From Caenorhabditis remanei (lineage: Eukaryota; Nematoda; Chromadorea; Rhabditida; Rhabditidae): a stretch of 64,000 bases of DNA. The notes beneath the pieces were generated by a model. It did not search any database and was not told where the DNA came from. It saw only the letters and a program-made list of their open reading frames with translations. Positions within the stretch are counted from its first letter, which is position 1, and every line of letters starts with the position of its first letter. The DNA lies in assembly GCF_010183535.1 (NCBI RefSeq), contig NC_071332.1, positions 17,732,001 to 17,796,000 on the forward strand, given 5' to 3'. Position numbers and translations under genes: made by a program. Of this stretch, positions 33,844-45,973 are shown in pieces.

Positions 33844-36387
33844 TTATGATTCAGCGGTTGGTTCAATCGATAGTGGGGTGAAAAAGTAGGGCTTGTACCA
33901 TTCACTTAAAAACCCAAGAAAATCCGAAGGTAGTTGAGACCAAGAACTGACTTTGAACTGAAAAAAGTAAGTTTTTACTGGTATTTCAAACTGTACCAAA
34001 AGCACAAAAAGTCTCACTTCTTCTATATTGTCAATGGAACCATAATAAGCATTTTCATGAGCGACGATGCTTCTGGTATTTGGAGGTACTGTACACCAAA
34101 CATTCCAGTAGTAACGATCCCCATTGTCATCAGGATCAGACACTAGCAGTTTTGATCTGAAATTCAGACTCAGGTTATCTGTAAATTCTCAAAAGAAACT
34201 CACTTGATTCTGACGTAATCCGAGTTCGAGTTGTTTTCTACTAATGCAAGTGAATAATAATCATCCTTCCATATGTAGACTACGATTTTTTCTTTGTCGT
34301 TTTCTTCTTTTTCAATTTCTTCTCGCTCTCCATACTTCATGATCACTCCTTGAAGGCTTTCGACAAGAAACGTACATGGAAAGTTAACAAAACTGATTGA
34401 GACATTTTCTAGTGTTGTTGAGCTGAAAAATGTCTTCATTTGGAAACTTTGTTTTCCAAATGTCTCACCTCTCAACAGTCCAGTCCAATGTATGCTCATT
34501 GTTACTGTGCTCAGTTGGTATGAATACAAGAAAATAGGATCCCGGATCCAAGGTGATTGATTCAATCAGGTTGTGAGAAAGAAAAAAAGAAATCTCAGGA
34601 TTCAAAACACAACTCGCTCCTCCTCTACCTGAGCATATATCCTCCACTGACATCAATACTTCTCCACACTTGTTATTGGTAGTTGCACGATGAATGTTCA
34701 GATACAGGTGCGCTTGATCTGTAAGCCGATAATCTAAAGAAATGCTTTAATGCTTTTCACTACCATTGAGTGTGTATTCTTCAGAGATGACTTCAATACG
34801 GAAAGTCTGACGCTGTTGTGTGTCAAGTCGAAGAACTCTTCAAAGATAAAGTTATTTCCTCAATTGAACGATGTGAGACTCACTGGCAATCCTGTTTCAC
34901 AGTTCTTTTTATTGTTTGACTGAATAACTGTTTCTCTAATATTCCTGTATATTTACAGACATATAATTCACCGAAACAAAGCAGAAACTCTTCAAATTTC
35001 AGCCAGAAAACTCTCGATTCAATTTTCTTATCGTCCAGATGATATTTGCAGGAAACTTCTGTAAATAAATTGAAACAGTTTTCTGGAAACAAACAATACC
35101 TTTGCTGTATACTGGTAGAAATTCGTGTTTGTAGTCAATTGTATTAGTGTTACCAATAAGAATCAATCGGTTTCCATTTTGTTCTTTGACATCAAGAATA
35201 GAGTATGCGTGGTTTGTTTCTAGAACGGAGTTTTCGAAGTATTTTTTCTTTTCCAAGTCTGTTTCTACATTGTGGGTTCCGGCAGCCATCAAATAACTAG
35301 AAGAGCTGAAGCATAAATATTGTAATAGAATCACCTCTTCATTAGAGGATTACCCTCTAATAGTAGGGCACCCTTAAACTATATTCTACTCGTTTTTAGT
35401 AACTCTCGTTGAAAGTCTGGCAAAGGTGACCGACAGGAAAATTGGGGTTACTACTGCCTTGGGGGTGAACCCATTTTCATGTGGACAAATGTGGACAAAT
35501 TTCGAACAAAAACTTACTTATTCTTAATGAGAAATTTCCAAAAACCGTCTGGACAATATTTTTTTTTAATTGCAATAGAACGACAAGGATTTCCGGTAAG
35601 ACATTCAAAAGCCCAGCTGACGGTGTGACCTCCATTTAGTTCTGCGTAACCTCCTTCGAGTTTTGCAAATGCTTTTTCGATGAATGCCGCCCAGAACTCC
35701 TTGGAATTACTTTCAACAAATCTCTCCTTCCCATCAATTTGTGGAATGTGATAATCGATTTTGATCACTTGCCATTCTCCATCGATGAACAATCTTTAAA
35801 AATGAGAGACAATATAAGCAAGGACCATATTCAAAACCTACCGAACCTGTACAATTCCACAATCGAAATTGTAATCTCGCGGTGGTAGAACATGCTCCAG
35901 AATCTCTTTCCTCTGAGCAATACACATCAAAACAGCTATCAGCCAACAGTCTCCCATGTCTCCTTGTGCGATTTCAAACGGCCATGGATCGTTATAAACA
36001 CTCCAGTTTTTGTCGAACTCATGAGGCGCGTACCATGGAGCGTCTGATTTCTCGAAATATTTTCTATCTTCTATTGTGCCGAGTGATGCCCCGTTGGGAG
36101 GAAATTCTGGATCAACGAACACTTCTCCGGTGCTTCTGGAATTTATGAATTAAAGTAAGGTTAGTTATGTTTTCAAGTGTGGCCCAGTTTTTACCAGTTT
36201 GGGTTTCTAGGCCGGCAGTCGAGAGCCAAAACGCCCGGGGTGAAAGATATTTCGACCAGTGATCGAGAAACCCAAACAGAAAAGCTAGGCCAGCACTGAT
36301 AACCGGTACCTGAGTGTCTCTGCAAGTTTTCGACATTCTTCGTCACTTTTCTCGAAAATGTATTTTTTTGTTGGGGGGAACTTTACG
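33844..36387 (-). CDS. Calpain-like cysteine protease 1
   Basis: Ten exons are visible on the minus strand: 36387-36310, 36135-35842, 35793-35518, 35296-35100, 35058-34884, 34837-34764, 34718-34469, 34422-34204, 34156-34018 and 33957-33844, at least 604 aa. The first coding exon with the start codon was not found. The order fits calpains: E-E-C-R-K-L-A-E-T-L, F-V-D-P-E-F-P-P, the active-site segment QGDMGDCWLIAVL (Gln and Cys present), F-I-D-G-E-W-Q-V-I-K-I-D-Y, the WAAFIEKAFAKLEGGYAEL helix, the His motif N-H-A-Y-S-I-L-D-V and an Asn in L-I-L-I-G-N. After the protease core come F-W-L-K-F-E-E-F and a C2-like/domain III region. No EF-hands follow, so it is an atypical calpain. All three catalytic residues are kept, so it may be active. 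Head-to-head partner of calpain-like 2. Confidence 0.8.
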
Positions 36388-36774
36388 CTGAAAGACATCA
36401 GAAATGAATGGTTTTGGATTTTTAATGACCCTTTGGCGAGAAAAAAATGGCTGCGTGGTCAATTCCATGTAATTTCACGCTGAATTTCTCAAGTGCTTAT
36501 TTCCAAGTTTAGATACTGCGAAAACAGAGTTACACTATTTTGAATTTTCAGGACGTCTCCCAAACACCAAAACTGATATGTCTCTATCAGTTTCTGGCAT
36601 ACCAAAAGTTTGAAAACAGATTCAGAATTCTCATAGTTTCAACTTTCTGAATAATCAATAGGGATTTAGTTGTTTCAGACGTTGTGAACATTACTTTTTT
36701 GCCCACGCTGCCAATTTTTTTCTGGCCAAAACGTCATTCAAAATCCAAAACCATTCATTTCTGATGTCTTTCAG
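36388..36774. repeat. Axis of the calpain inverted duplication
   Basis: Sequence at 36345-36445 is the near reverse complement of 36700-36825, so the two calpain-like genes and their 5' flanks form the arms of a large inverted repeat. The unique centre is about 36446-36699. Both missing first exons should lie in or near here, but no convincing start codon with donor was identified. Confidence 0.7.
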
Positions 36775-39700
36775 AGTCAAATTCTTCCCAACAAAAGAAG
36801 AAGTTTTCGAGAAAAGTGACGAAGAATGTCGACAACTTGCAGAGACACTCAGGTACCGTTTGTCTGCGATGGAAACGTGACTAACCTTGTTTTTTTTTTC
36901 ATAAATTCCAGAAGCACCGGAAAAGTGTTCGTTGATCCAGAATTTCCTCCCAACGCCGCATCGCTCGGCATCCGAACACATAAATCTATCAAGAAACCAG
37001 ACACTCCATGGCACGCACCTCATCAGTTCGACAAAGACTGGTGTGTTTTTAACGATCCGTGTCCGTTTGAAATCGAACAAGGAAGTTTGGGAAATTGTTG
37101 GCTCATAGCTGCTCTGATGTGTATTGCTCGACGGAAAGATATTCTGGAGCACGTGTTACCACGACGAGATTACAATGTTGACTGTGGAATTGTACAGGTT
37201 CGGTAGGTTTTGAATTTGGTCTATGCTTATATTCTCACTATTTTTTAAAGATTGTTCATCGATGGTGAATGGAAAGTGATCAAAATCGATTATCACATCC
37301 CACAAATTGATGGTGATGAGAGATTTGTTCAAAGTTATTTCAAGGAGTTCTGGGCGGCATTTATCGAAAAAGCATTCGCAAAAGTCAAAGGAAGTTACGG
37401 AGAACTAGATGGAGGGGACGCCGGCTGGGCACTTGAATGTCTTACCGGAAATCGTTGTAGTTCTATTGAAGTCAATGACAAATCTCCAGACGATTTGTGG
37501 AAAACTCTCACTGAGGCTGAGTAAGTTTTTGTTTGAAAATATAGTCGCGAGAAGAGTGTCGCCTCGCGAGACATCTTGTCCGGTCTCGATTCGAAAAATT
37601 TGCGAATCGAGACGAACCAAGTCGAGCCGAAATCGCGAAATCGTGAATTTTTGCAGTTATTTGATGGCTGTTTCAATCAACGAGCTAGAAGAAAACTCTT
37701 ACAAGAAAACAGAACTTGAAAACTTAGTTCTAGAAACAGAACACGTGTACTCTATTCTTGATGCCAAACAACATGATGGATACCAGTATATTCTTATTGG
37801 TTCCACTTGGACAAATGACTACAAACACAAAATTCTACCAGTATACAGCAAAGGTATTGTTTTTTTTTGGTAAACGGTTTCAATTTATTTATAGAAGATT
37901 CCTGCAAATTTTACACTGATGATGATAACATTGAATCAAGAGCTTTCTGGATGAAATTTCAAGATTTTATCCGTTATTTTGATGACTTAGATGTCTGTAA
38001 ATATCGAAAAATATTTCATCAAAGATGCTTCAGTCAGACAATTAAACGAACTGTAAACCAAGATTACCAGTGAGTTTCACATCGTTTAATTGAGACAATA
38101 ACTATTTCTTTTGGAGAGTTCTTCGACTTGACACAAACCATCGTCAGAACTTCCGTATTAAAATCACTTCTGAAGAAGATTCCAGCGATCATGGTAACCA
38201 TGAAAACCACTTTATTATTAGGTTGAGTCATAAGTTTCTTTCTTTTTTGGAGGTTGAACATTGACTCACGGTTTCTACGTCCGGTGATTGTTTATCGAGC
38301 CAAACTTTTTTGCATTCTAATGACCTTTTCAGTTGTTTCAAGTTAGTGCACAGACTCGTGAGATCGATAGTTTTTTTATGTCTCCAATCAAATTCCTATT
38401 TTGGAAAGTGTTTTGATTATAGTCGCATTTATATCAAAATGCTAAGATTTTTATGAAAAAACGAATAAGTATTTTGAAGACAGACTTAGTCTTGCAATAA
38501 CATTTTAGTTTTGGATCAAACCCTCCGAGACAAAGAAGTTATGATCAGACGATTGACTGGTATGAGAAAACTGTGTTGACCTGGATTTAAGCAGATTACT
38601 AAAATATTGGAGAGAGAATTTATATCAAATTATTTGTAAAAATTAGACAGTAACATGAGCAAGTTATGCAACAAAAATTATATACCTAAGCCATTCGAAT
38701 AAGTGATAAAACTTGGCTGATATGTTTGTTATGGTTTTCGCACTTTTGAGAAAGTTTGTGAAGTAGACCTGAGTGACATCTAGGTCTTTTTTCAACACTC
38801 CCAAACAAGTCTGAATTATTTTATTACAAGTAATCAACAGTAGATATATTGCTCTAAAAATGTGCAAAAGATCAAGTGGATTGATTCAGAATTACGAGCA
38901 GTAGGGTTCATCAAACTAAAACATTACATGATTTTGATGATGTTGACTTCGGGCTTCCTGCGAAAAAGGACAAATGATGTGAATAATGGAAACAAAGTAA
39001 ATTCAAAAACATCAACGTCTACTCTACTCAATAATAAACGTTTTCGCCAATTTCTTTATCTAGCGTTAAAGAAAAATCAACAAAAAAAATTTCAAATTTG
39101 TATAGTTCAACCATTTTTGTCAACATTTTCTAGGAAAAAAATGGAGACTAAAAATGGTGCCAAAAAAAGGATTCCTCAAGTGTTTTGACGTGTCTACGGC
39201 TGAAATTAAGCAGATGGCAAACGTCAAATCACAGGTATAATCACAATGACCAACTATAATTCTCATTATGTGAACTATTACCCTTCAAGAAATTTCGTGT
39301 CAAAAACAATCTAAAAAAAGAAAGAAACTTATGACTCAACCTAATATTTCATTAGACCATCGTCTTACAGTAACTTACATGTATCTGAATATTCATCGTG
39401 CAACTAGCAATAACAAGTGTGGAGAATTATTTAAAACCGTGGAGGATAGAGGCTCAAGCATAGACTTTCTGATTAAATCAATTACCTTTGATCCCGGATC
39501 CTATTTTCTTGTTTTTATCCGGACTGAGCACAGTGACTATGAGTATACGCTGGATTGGTCTTTTGAGAGGTGAGACATTTGGAAAACAGAGTTTCCAAAA
39601 GAAGACGTTTTTCAGCTCAACAACACTAGAAAATGTGTCAATCAGTTTTGCTAATTTTCCTTGTTCGCTTCTTGTCGAAAGCCTGCAAACAATGATCATG

Positions 39701-40187
39701 AAGTGTGGAGAGCGTAAAGAAATTCGAAACGACAAAAAACAAGAAATAGTAGTTTACATCTGGACGGGATTTTGGTCTACACTTGCGCTAGTAGAAAACA
39801 TGTTAAACTCGGATTACATCAGAGTCCAGTGAGTTTCGTTGGAAAATTTACAAACATTCTGAGTCTTCAGATCAATACTGGAGGAGTTTGATGTGGACTG
39901 GAAGATATGTTACCGCAGGAGGTTTTGGTGGAAAGTGCCTCCGAATACAAGAAGCATCGTTGCTCAAAATCGTGATAAGTATCGTGATAACTCTGCTGTT
40001 GATATTATAGAAGACGTGAGCCTTTTTAAGGGATACGGACGCGTTTTGAAGAAATTTACTTTTTTTTCAGTTTGATGTCAGTTCTTGGTCACAATTACCG
40101 TCGGATTGGCTTGAGTATCGTATTAGTGAACGGCACAGGCCCTACTTTTTCACTCCACTACTAATTGAACCAACCACTGATTCATAA
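36775..40187 (+). CDS. Calpain-like protease 2, probably inactive
   Basis: Exons 36775-36852, 36912-37202, 37251-37520, 37657-37853, 37895-38069, 38117-38193, 39371-39569, 39616-39828, 39871-40015 and 40071-40187; at least 586 aa, all joined in frame, start exon not found. It is the paralogue of calpain-like 1: F-V-D-P-E-F-P-P, EIEQGSLGNCWLIAALM, F-I-D-G-E-W-K-V, E-H-V-Y-S-I-L-D-A, FWMKFQDFIRYFDDLDVC. The Cys and His are present, but the Asp beside the Cys is Asn, and the catalytic Asn position reads I-G-S-T-W where gene 1 has I-G-N-T-N. Loss of that Asn suggests weak or no proteolysis (inference from the calpain mechanism). An mariner-like element of 1127 bp sits in intron 6 (38218-39344). 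The C-terminus is conserved with gene 1. Confidence 0.78.
38218..39344. mobile_element. Degenerate mariner-like element
   Basis: Terminal inverted repeats start TTAGGTTGAGTCATAAGTTT (38218) and end with its complement at 39344, followed by TA on both sides (38216-38217 and 39345-39346). The TTAGGTTG end, TA target and ~1.1 kb length fit mariner. I found no intact transposase; the frame at 38862-39188 does not show the expected motifs. It lies in intron 6 of calpain-like 2 and, with the element removed, the intron is about 48 nt like its partner in gene 1. Confidence 0.75.
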
Positions 40188-41446
40188 TTATTTTTACAAT
40201 GAATTTTGCGACGATTTGAAACGGCTGAAACTCAGGAATCAGCTATTCATGCTGAAAAGCAAAGAAGGTATTTAGAAGACGTCCTGAAAATTCAAAATAA
40301 TGTAACTCACTCAGATTTCGAACCATCTGAAATTCGAAAACAGATTCAGAATCCTCACGTCTTCAGCTTTCCAACCATATAACTCATGTATTACTGTAAC
40401 TGTTAGATACAGTAATCCATTCCTTCTTTCTCCGCGTTTTTTCAGTTACCGCTGTTTTTCATACTTTTCTTATCTAGAGTTTACAGATTTCCAATCACAA
40501 ACAATATTTCTCAAATTCTCCGATTTTTTGCAGTCAAAATTGCTAATTTTCGGCCAAAACACTTTCCCTCCATTTCCCCTCATTTCTCTAATCCACCCTC
40601 CTCATTCCACGCACTCTTTTCCTTTTTCGGTGTTTGCGGACACTGGAACACCGTCACGTCAAATTGCGGAAATTGAATTTTAATTAATTTTTTCGATCTT
40701 TTTTCGAACGAAAAATGTGTAATTTTCGATAAATTCATTTGATTTTTTTAGAATTAAAAAAATAAATGATGATATATCTTGTTGAATTACAGCTTTTAGA
40801 CAAGCTTTCTGTTGAAAAACCTTCTAAAAGAGGGCGAAATCAATTTTTAGCGTTTATACATCAAATACGTTATTTTATTTCGAGTTATCAGACACTCGCG
40901 GGCATTTTTTGCCCGAAATTATTTCAGATTCTGTTCACTTGTCAATTTCCGGTCGTTTTTCGTAGCGGTTGTCATGGAAATTTGCGGATTAATCTCACTG
41001 GTCGAGAAGAATCGATTTTGAATTGAAAATGACCGAAAAGTCGTTTATTTTTATGCTAAACAGAATAAAAACTAAGAATTTGACACAATAATTGGTTCGA
41101 AAGTTAAAATGTTGAAATTTTTCGTAATTTAGCATAGAAAATTCACAAAAATACCGGATTTCGTTAAAATCGGTCGCGATGTTATTCAAAAAATATTCTA
41201 TGTTAAGTTAAACCAATTTTCTTCCGAAACGATTCATTTTTCAACAAAATTTGAATGGAAAATGTCACAATTCATTAATTTTCAACGTTTTTCCTGGAAA
41301 ACATGAACAAACTCTATCTAATCGAAAAATAAGGAAATTTTAATGTTGTTTTAACGAAAAAATCTGCTAAAAATGATGATTCCTTCCGTTTTCCTTGTTT
41401 TTTATCCCAAAAATTCTGAATTTATTGTTTTCTTCCAGAATCCACC
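40188..41446. other. AT-rich intergenic region, no gene seen
   Basis: 1.26 kb between calpain-like 2 and the first F-box gene. It is AT-rich with many A and T runs. The short frame at 40766-41026 has no recognisable motif and no splice partners. The TTTTCTTCCAG just before the ATG at 41447 could be a trans-splice acceptor for the F-box gene (inference). Confidence 0.55.
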
Positions 41447-43701
41447 ATGCCGAAACCACTTTTCGATCTGATGAAACTTCCGACGCTGGCGCTTAAATCA
41501 GTTGTTCGTTTTTCGGAGCCAAATGAAGTGTAAGCCGGTTTTTTGTAGTTTTTTTTTCCAAATTTGAAAAAAAAATTAATTTTCAAATTTTCAGCATCGA
41601 AACCTCAATGTCCTCGGATACCTTCTTGGAGGAGCTCAAAAAATTCAAAATTCCCGCCGACTATCTCACGTTTATCCGTGAGGATTCTAGAATCTCACTT
41701 GTACTGGGTTTCGACGATATCGCCATTAATATTCACTGTTTTCGCTTTCCATCGGAAACTGGCAAACTGAAAAAGTTGAATGGAGAATATGTATTCTGGA
41801 GGAAACACGAAGGGACCAGCAGACGTGTCACCTGGAATTTCCAGACTGCGGATACCTCGATAAAGTCGAATTTCAAAATGATCGATACCATCGTCACTTA
41901 CTTTTTGACGATTCTGAGAATCAAGACATTCAACTTGAGTTGTCTCATGAATCTCCCGAAATTCAGTGATTTAAGTATGATTCTCAAGTATTCGAAACAC
42001 TTTGGAAATGTTGGATATCAACGTCGCGACATTCGGAAAACACCGATGTTGCCCGAAGAATTGCGACGTCTTCTGGATGGAATCACCGCGGAAACATGGG
42101 ATTTGAATATCCGATGCGATGGATTTGAATACGAAAAACCATTGATGAAATGCAAACGTTTTCAGTCTTCATCCATCGGTTGGGTCACCACAGACTGTGT
42201 CCTTGGCGCTGATACCGTTAGTGTGAAAATCGATGGGAGACCCAGAAGATTCTTTGATTTTAACAAGATTATTCAATATTGGGTCGATGGGAAAATTCCG
42301 AATCTTGAGTTGGTTCAGTACAGACAGTATGATGTGAATGTCGATCAGGGACAGGTTCTTCGTGGGATAAATACGATTGAAACTATTTTTGTGTGAGTTT
42401 TGGAGAGCAGAATGGATGGATTTCGGGAACAGGGCTGCGGGAAAAAAATTCCGAAAGTTTTTCTAAAAATTTTGACCAAAAAAGTTTCAAGAAAACTGAC
42501 TGAAAAGAATTACTTTCTGGATGCATCTTGAATTTGTATGAAAACTGTAAGTATTTCAAGGACAGATCTCCAGAAACATGTTTTTGAGTACAAAATTAGA
42601 GGAAAATTGAAAAATCACTATTTTTGTTTCTTTTTCTGCTGAAATTTTCAAAAATTAAGTATCAAAACAGGGATGTGCATATGTAGGCGCTTTGAGCGCT
42701 GAAAGAGTTCAAAGTGTGCGAAAATGCGACGAGAGAGTGTGTGTCTGCGTCTCTCCAATTCTCACACTCTCTCTCGCCGCATTTTTCAAATTTCTTGAAA
42801 AAATGCGAGGCGCTCAACGTCCCCCGGGCACATACCTGTAACAAAAATAGTGATTTTTCCTGAAGTTTTTGCTAAATTTTTACTCAGAAACAAGTTTCTG
42901 GGGGTCTGTTCTTACGAAATTTTCGTTCCAGGGACGGTTTGATAAAACCGTGATAAGCAAATATGCTGGTAATTTAAGAGAAACTTTATATTTTTTTTCC
43001 ATAAAAATTCTGGAATTTTTGCCATTTTCTGCATAAAACCACTGGAAAAACCGGATTTTTCAAAATTTTCATGCTAATTTGACGATTTTCTATTATATAT
43101 TTGTCACAAATAATTTGTGATAAACACTCGATTTAGGCAGTTTTCTCGAAAATCTGATGAAAATTTGAAAATTTTTCAGAAAAATTCAATAGATTTTCAA
43201 CTAGTTTTTCTTCAAAAAATGCGATTTTCTCCAAATTTTGGCCATCATTTTATCAGAAAACTTCGATTTTGGGTGAAAAACCACCGAATTATGAGTTGAA
43301 TTAGTGAAATATTACTATTTTCGAAAGTAAAACCATAAAATTCATGAAAAAAGAGTTAAAACTCGATAAAAATCGACGATTTTCCGTAAGTAATGAGATT
43401 TTCAGTCGGTAGTCGATAATTTTTAGCATAGAAACCGCTCAACTAGCTATAAACTACAATACGCCCACCCAAATCTCTATAAAACTCCAATTTTTCCAGC
43501 GAGCCCGACTTCCGTCGTCGACTAATCGACTTCTTGGACCATCCGGCCGACATCAAACGCAAAACTGACGGGCGCCGTGCAACCGTTCTCTTCGGACCCG
43601 GCACAATCGAGTTCTGTGTCTGGAAACCGGAATACATTTTGGGATTGACAGAGCGATCGTTCGCTCGATACAAACGAAGTATCGGGGAGTTCGAATATTG
43701 A
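41447..43701 (+). CDS. F-box protein 1 (FBA2/fbxb type)
   Basis: Three exons, 41447-41529, 41595-42392 and 43500-43701, 360 aa. The N-terminus reads F-D-L-M-K-L-P-T-L-A-L-K-S-V-V with E-P-N-E-V, followed by I-E-T-S-M-S-S-D, the pattern of the divergent nematode F-box (L-K-L-P-x-L-A-L... then P-x-E-I-I). The central part has K-L-K-K-L-N and F-W-R-K-H-E-G. The region from N-K-I-I-Q-Y-W-V-D-G-K-I-P-N-L to T-I-E-T-I-F-V fits the F-box-associated type 2 domain (FBA_2), and the final exon D-I-K-R-K-T-D-G-R-R-A-T-V closes it. Such proteins are adaptors of SCF ubiquitin ligases. Intron 2 is 1107 bp and AT-rich, with a palindromic segment at 42661-42841. Tandem with F-box gene 2. Confidence 0.8.
42661..42841. 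repeat. Palindromic intronic element
   Basis: Within intron 2 of F-box gene 1. It has AAAATGCGACGAGAGAGTGTG near 42720 and the complementary CACACTCTCTCTCGCCGCATTTT near 42764, with outer parts related to GCGCTTTGAGCGCT and GAGGCGCTCAACG. The arms are short and imperfect. No target duplication was recognised. Confidence 0.5.
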
Positions 43702-43796
43702 TAATTTCATGTGCATTTATTTATTTTTTGTGTAATTTAACAGCTAACCCTCGAATATTGTGAAATTTCCTACTCCAAACCTGTGATATAAATTAA

Positions 43797-44037
43797 AAAT
43801 ACTTGATTTGCTAGAACCGTGCCCTGCCTTTGCAATAGTGGGCGGAGCCGCCCTAAGCAAGAATCGATATCCATCCCCTTAGGCCTTGAGACCCCGACAC
43901 CTCATTTACCCTCTAATATTAAGCAAACATAGTTGATTTCCTAGAACCGTGCCCTGCCATTGCAAAAGTGGGCGGGGCCTGCCTTAGCGAGAATCAATAG
44001 GCCTTGAGACCTAGGACACCTCATTTACCCCACTAAT
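43797..44037 (+). repeat. Tandem 120-bp duplication upstream of F-box 2
   Basis: Two imperfect copies (about 43797-43920 and 43921-44037) share GATTT(G/C)CTAGAACCGTGCCCTGCC, GTGGGCGG and CCTTGAGACC...CACCTCATTTACC. The second copy ends at the start codon of F-box gene 2: where copy 1 ends in TAATATT, copy 2 reads TAATATG. The likely promoter of F-box 2 is therefore duplicated. Confidence 0.75.
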
Positions 44038-45856
44038 ATGACTACCTTCCCTTTGCTAAAACTCCCTGACTTGGCTATAAACGAAGTAGCCCGACAAATC
44101 GAGCCATCTGATATGTAAGTGACTAATCGACTTCTATTAATTACCGTGAAAAAATTGAAAAAATTCAGAATCCAATTAACCATGATCTCCGCCCGCTTTA
44201 AAAGATACTTGACTCAAAATAAGCTATTTTTGGACACTCTCACATGGGAAATGCCAGCGAGTATGTCACTGAAATTTTCGAAATTCACAATTGCAATCTC
44301 TGTCGAACAGAACTGTCCTGACTCGAGACCCCGAAAAATCAATAATTCTATCATGCAAATGAGTGTGCATAGAAAACGGAATGAGCCATTGACTCGGTGG
44401 CATCTGAAACATGATTCGTGTCATTGGGATCTTCTGGAGAATCTCACAATTCATCTATTGAGTATTCTGAATGTGAAGCATTTCGACTTCACTTCCGAAT
44501 TTCAAATTTCATCTTACAACAAATTATTCGTCTGGAAATACGCGGAAAAGTTTACGACTATTGCAATCCTCCCCTGGCTTAAATACCCCGCTTTTTTGAG
44601 CCAAGAAAATATGCTCCATTTTCTAGAAGTCGTCAAAACAGACGAGCTCCAATTCAATGCAAAATGTGAGCACTTCCAGTACACTGGCTCCGTCAAATGC
44701 TCCAAATTACATCTTGGAGAACTCAGCTGGGTGACCAATGAGTTTTTAAAGAATATGGAGTGCCGGGAGGTGCTGCTCAGAGGGGATTCCGGAGCACATT
44801 TGAATTATAATCAACTCTTCCGACAATGGATTGATGGAGAAGGGAATGAGATGTTGGAGGAGTTGAACGTTTGTTTTGGAGAGAAGACTCAATGTGATCG
44901 GAAGAAGTTTTTGGAGGGGATCGAGGTGGAGATGAGTATTTTGAGGTAAAATTTTTTTCCAAAACAGTATGAATAACTGAAAAGGGAAGTCTTGGGATTG
45001 CAAACGATCTATTAATTTGGTACTTTTGACTCCAGTGAGTCCATTTCTGCAATCAAAACCGGCTAAATGTCTCTGCGAGCCGAGTTATGAGCTCTCAATC
45101 GGCAAATAGTAAACGCAAAGATGTTCTTATTTTTCCAGTGTACGAACACATACAGTACCGCTCAAAAGTATATTAAGTTTTGCCTTTTTCAGTTGATAAT
45201 CCCCAACTTTGAGAGTGTGTCATAGTAAAACTAACAGTCCCACAAAATAACCTATTTTGGGATCAAACAGACCAAGAATAAAATTTCATTTTTGTAGGCA
45301 ACTTTTTTGTACGGACGCTCCCTAGCAGGTTACATGTCGACAAAGTAATTCCTCCCTCAAATCGACCCATTTCAGTGCAAATTAGTGCGATTTCTGAGCT
45401 GTCGTCTTAAAATAATCATAACTCTCTAGGGAATGTCCGTACAAAAAAGTTGTCAACAACAAAAATGGAGCTCTATTTGTGATCTATACACTCTGTAAGA
45501 ACGCACGGCCTCCGCTGGAGGCCGTGAGAACGGTGCCGTGCTAATAAATGGGTAAAAGTTTAAAACTGGATCCAGAATCCTCATACCTTCATCTCCCGTT
45601 TCTTACCTGCTGTGCGATAGAGCGCACTTTCATCCCAACAGTAACCTTTTCTAGTGCCGCGGACCTCAAACGCCGCCAAGCTCGCATCGAGCGTGTCGTC
45701 GGAGACATTCGACGCAAAACCGACGGACGTCTCGCCACGATTACAGTATACCCACCGCCGCATGCCTCGATTCAAATGATTGTCTGGCATTCGAAGCATA
45801 TGGAGGAGTGGGACAAAGAGACGAAGGAGAAGTTCAATAACTTGATTAAAAATTGA
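44038..45856 (+). CDS. F-box protein 2 (FBA2/fbxb type)
   Basis: Three exons, 44038-44114, 44169-44945 and 45655-45856, 351 aa. It opens with M-T-T-F-P-L-L-K-L-P-D-L-A-I-N-E-V-A and I-E-P-S-D-I-I-Q-L-T-M-I-S-A-R-F-K-R, a clear nematode F-box of the F-P-L-L-x-L-P type. The C-terminal FBA_2-like region contains N-Y-N-Q-L-F-R-Q-W-I-D-G and ends in exon 3 with D-I-R-R-K-T-D-G-R-L-A-T-I, parallel to F-box gene 1. The last-exon acceptor TTTTCTAG at 45654 was chosen because it restores the frame and the match to gene 1. Intron 2 (709 bp) carries a partial Tc1-like palindromic element and a perfect hairpin at 45504-45526. Probable SCF adaptor. Confidence 0.8.
45153..45480 (+). mobile_element. Partial Tc1-like palindromic element (MITE)
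   Basis: It begins TA then CAGTACCGCTCAAAAGTATA, the same end as the complete element at 56932-57334, and includes the family's inner block GTACAAAAAAGTTGTCAAC. The right terminal repeat is missing. It lies in intron 2 of F-box gene 2. Confidence 0.65.
45504..45526. other. Perfect 10-bp GC-rich hairpin
   Basis: CACGGCCTCC and GGAGGCCGTG are perfect complements around a GCT loop, inside intron 2 of F-box gene 2. It is probably structural debris of a transposon end rather than a terminator, since it is within an intron. Confidence 0.6.
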
Positions 45857-45973
45857 AATTTATAAATTGTCAGATCAGAAACAAAGGAATAAATAAATCT
45901 TTTGAAAAGATGAATAAATACATAAATACACAAGGATGAAAATACAGGAAAAGAAATAAGAAATGTACAAAAA

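Noticed and set aside
34734..34764. Apparent 30-nt (and 33-nt in the partner) micro-introns in the calpain-like genes
   Set aside because: A second acceptor CTTACAG lies 15 bases further on in both genes and keeps the frame, giving normal 45- and 48-nt introns. The ultra-short version is not needed.
38862..39188. 108-aa frame inside the mariner-like element as a transposase
   Set aside because: No D,D34D-type motif or mariner signature could be seen; lysine-rich low-complexity sequence only.
42393..43499. Extra coding exon inside intron 2 of F-box gene 1 (frame at 43117)
   Set aside because: The AT-rich frame has no FBA similarity, and direct joining of 42392 to 43500 restores frame and matches F-box gene 2.
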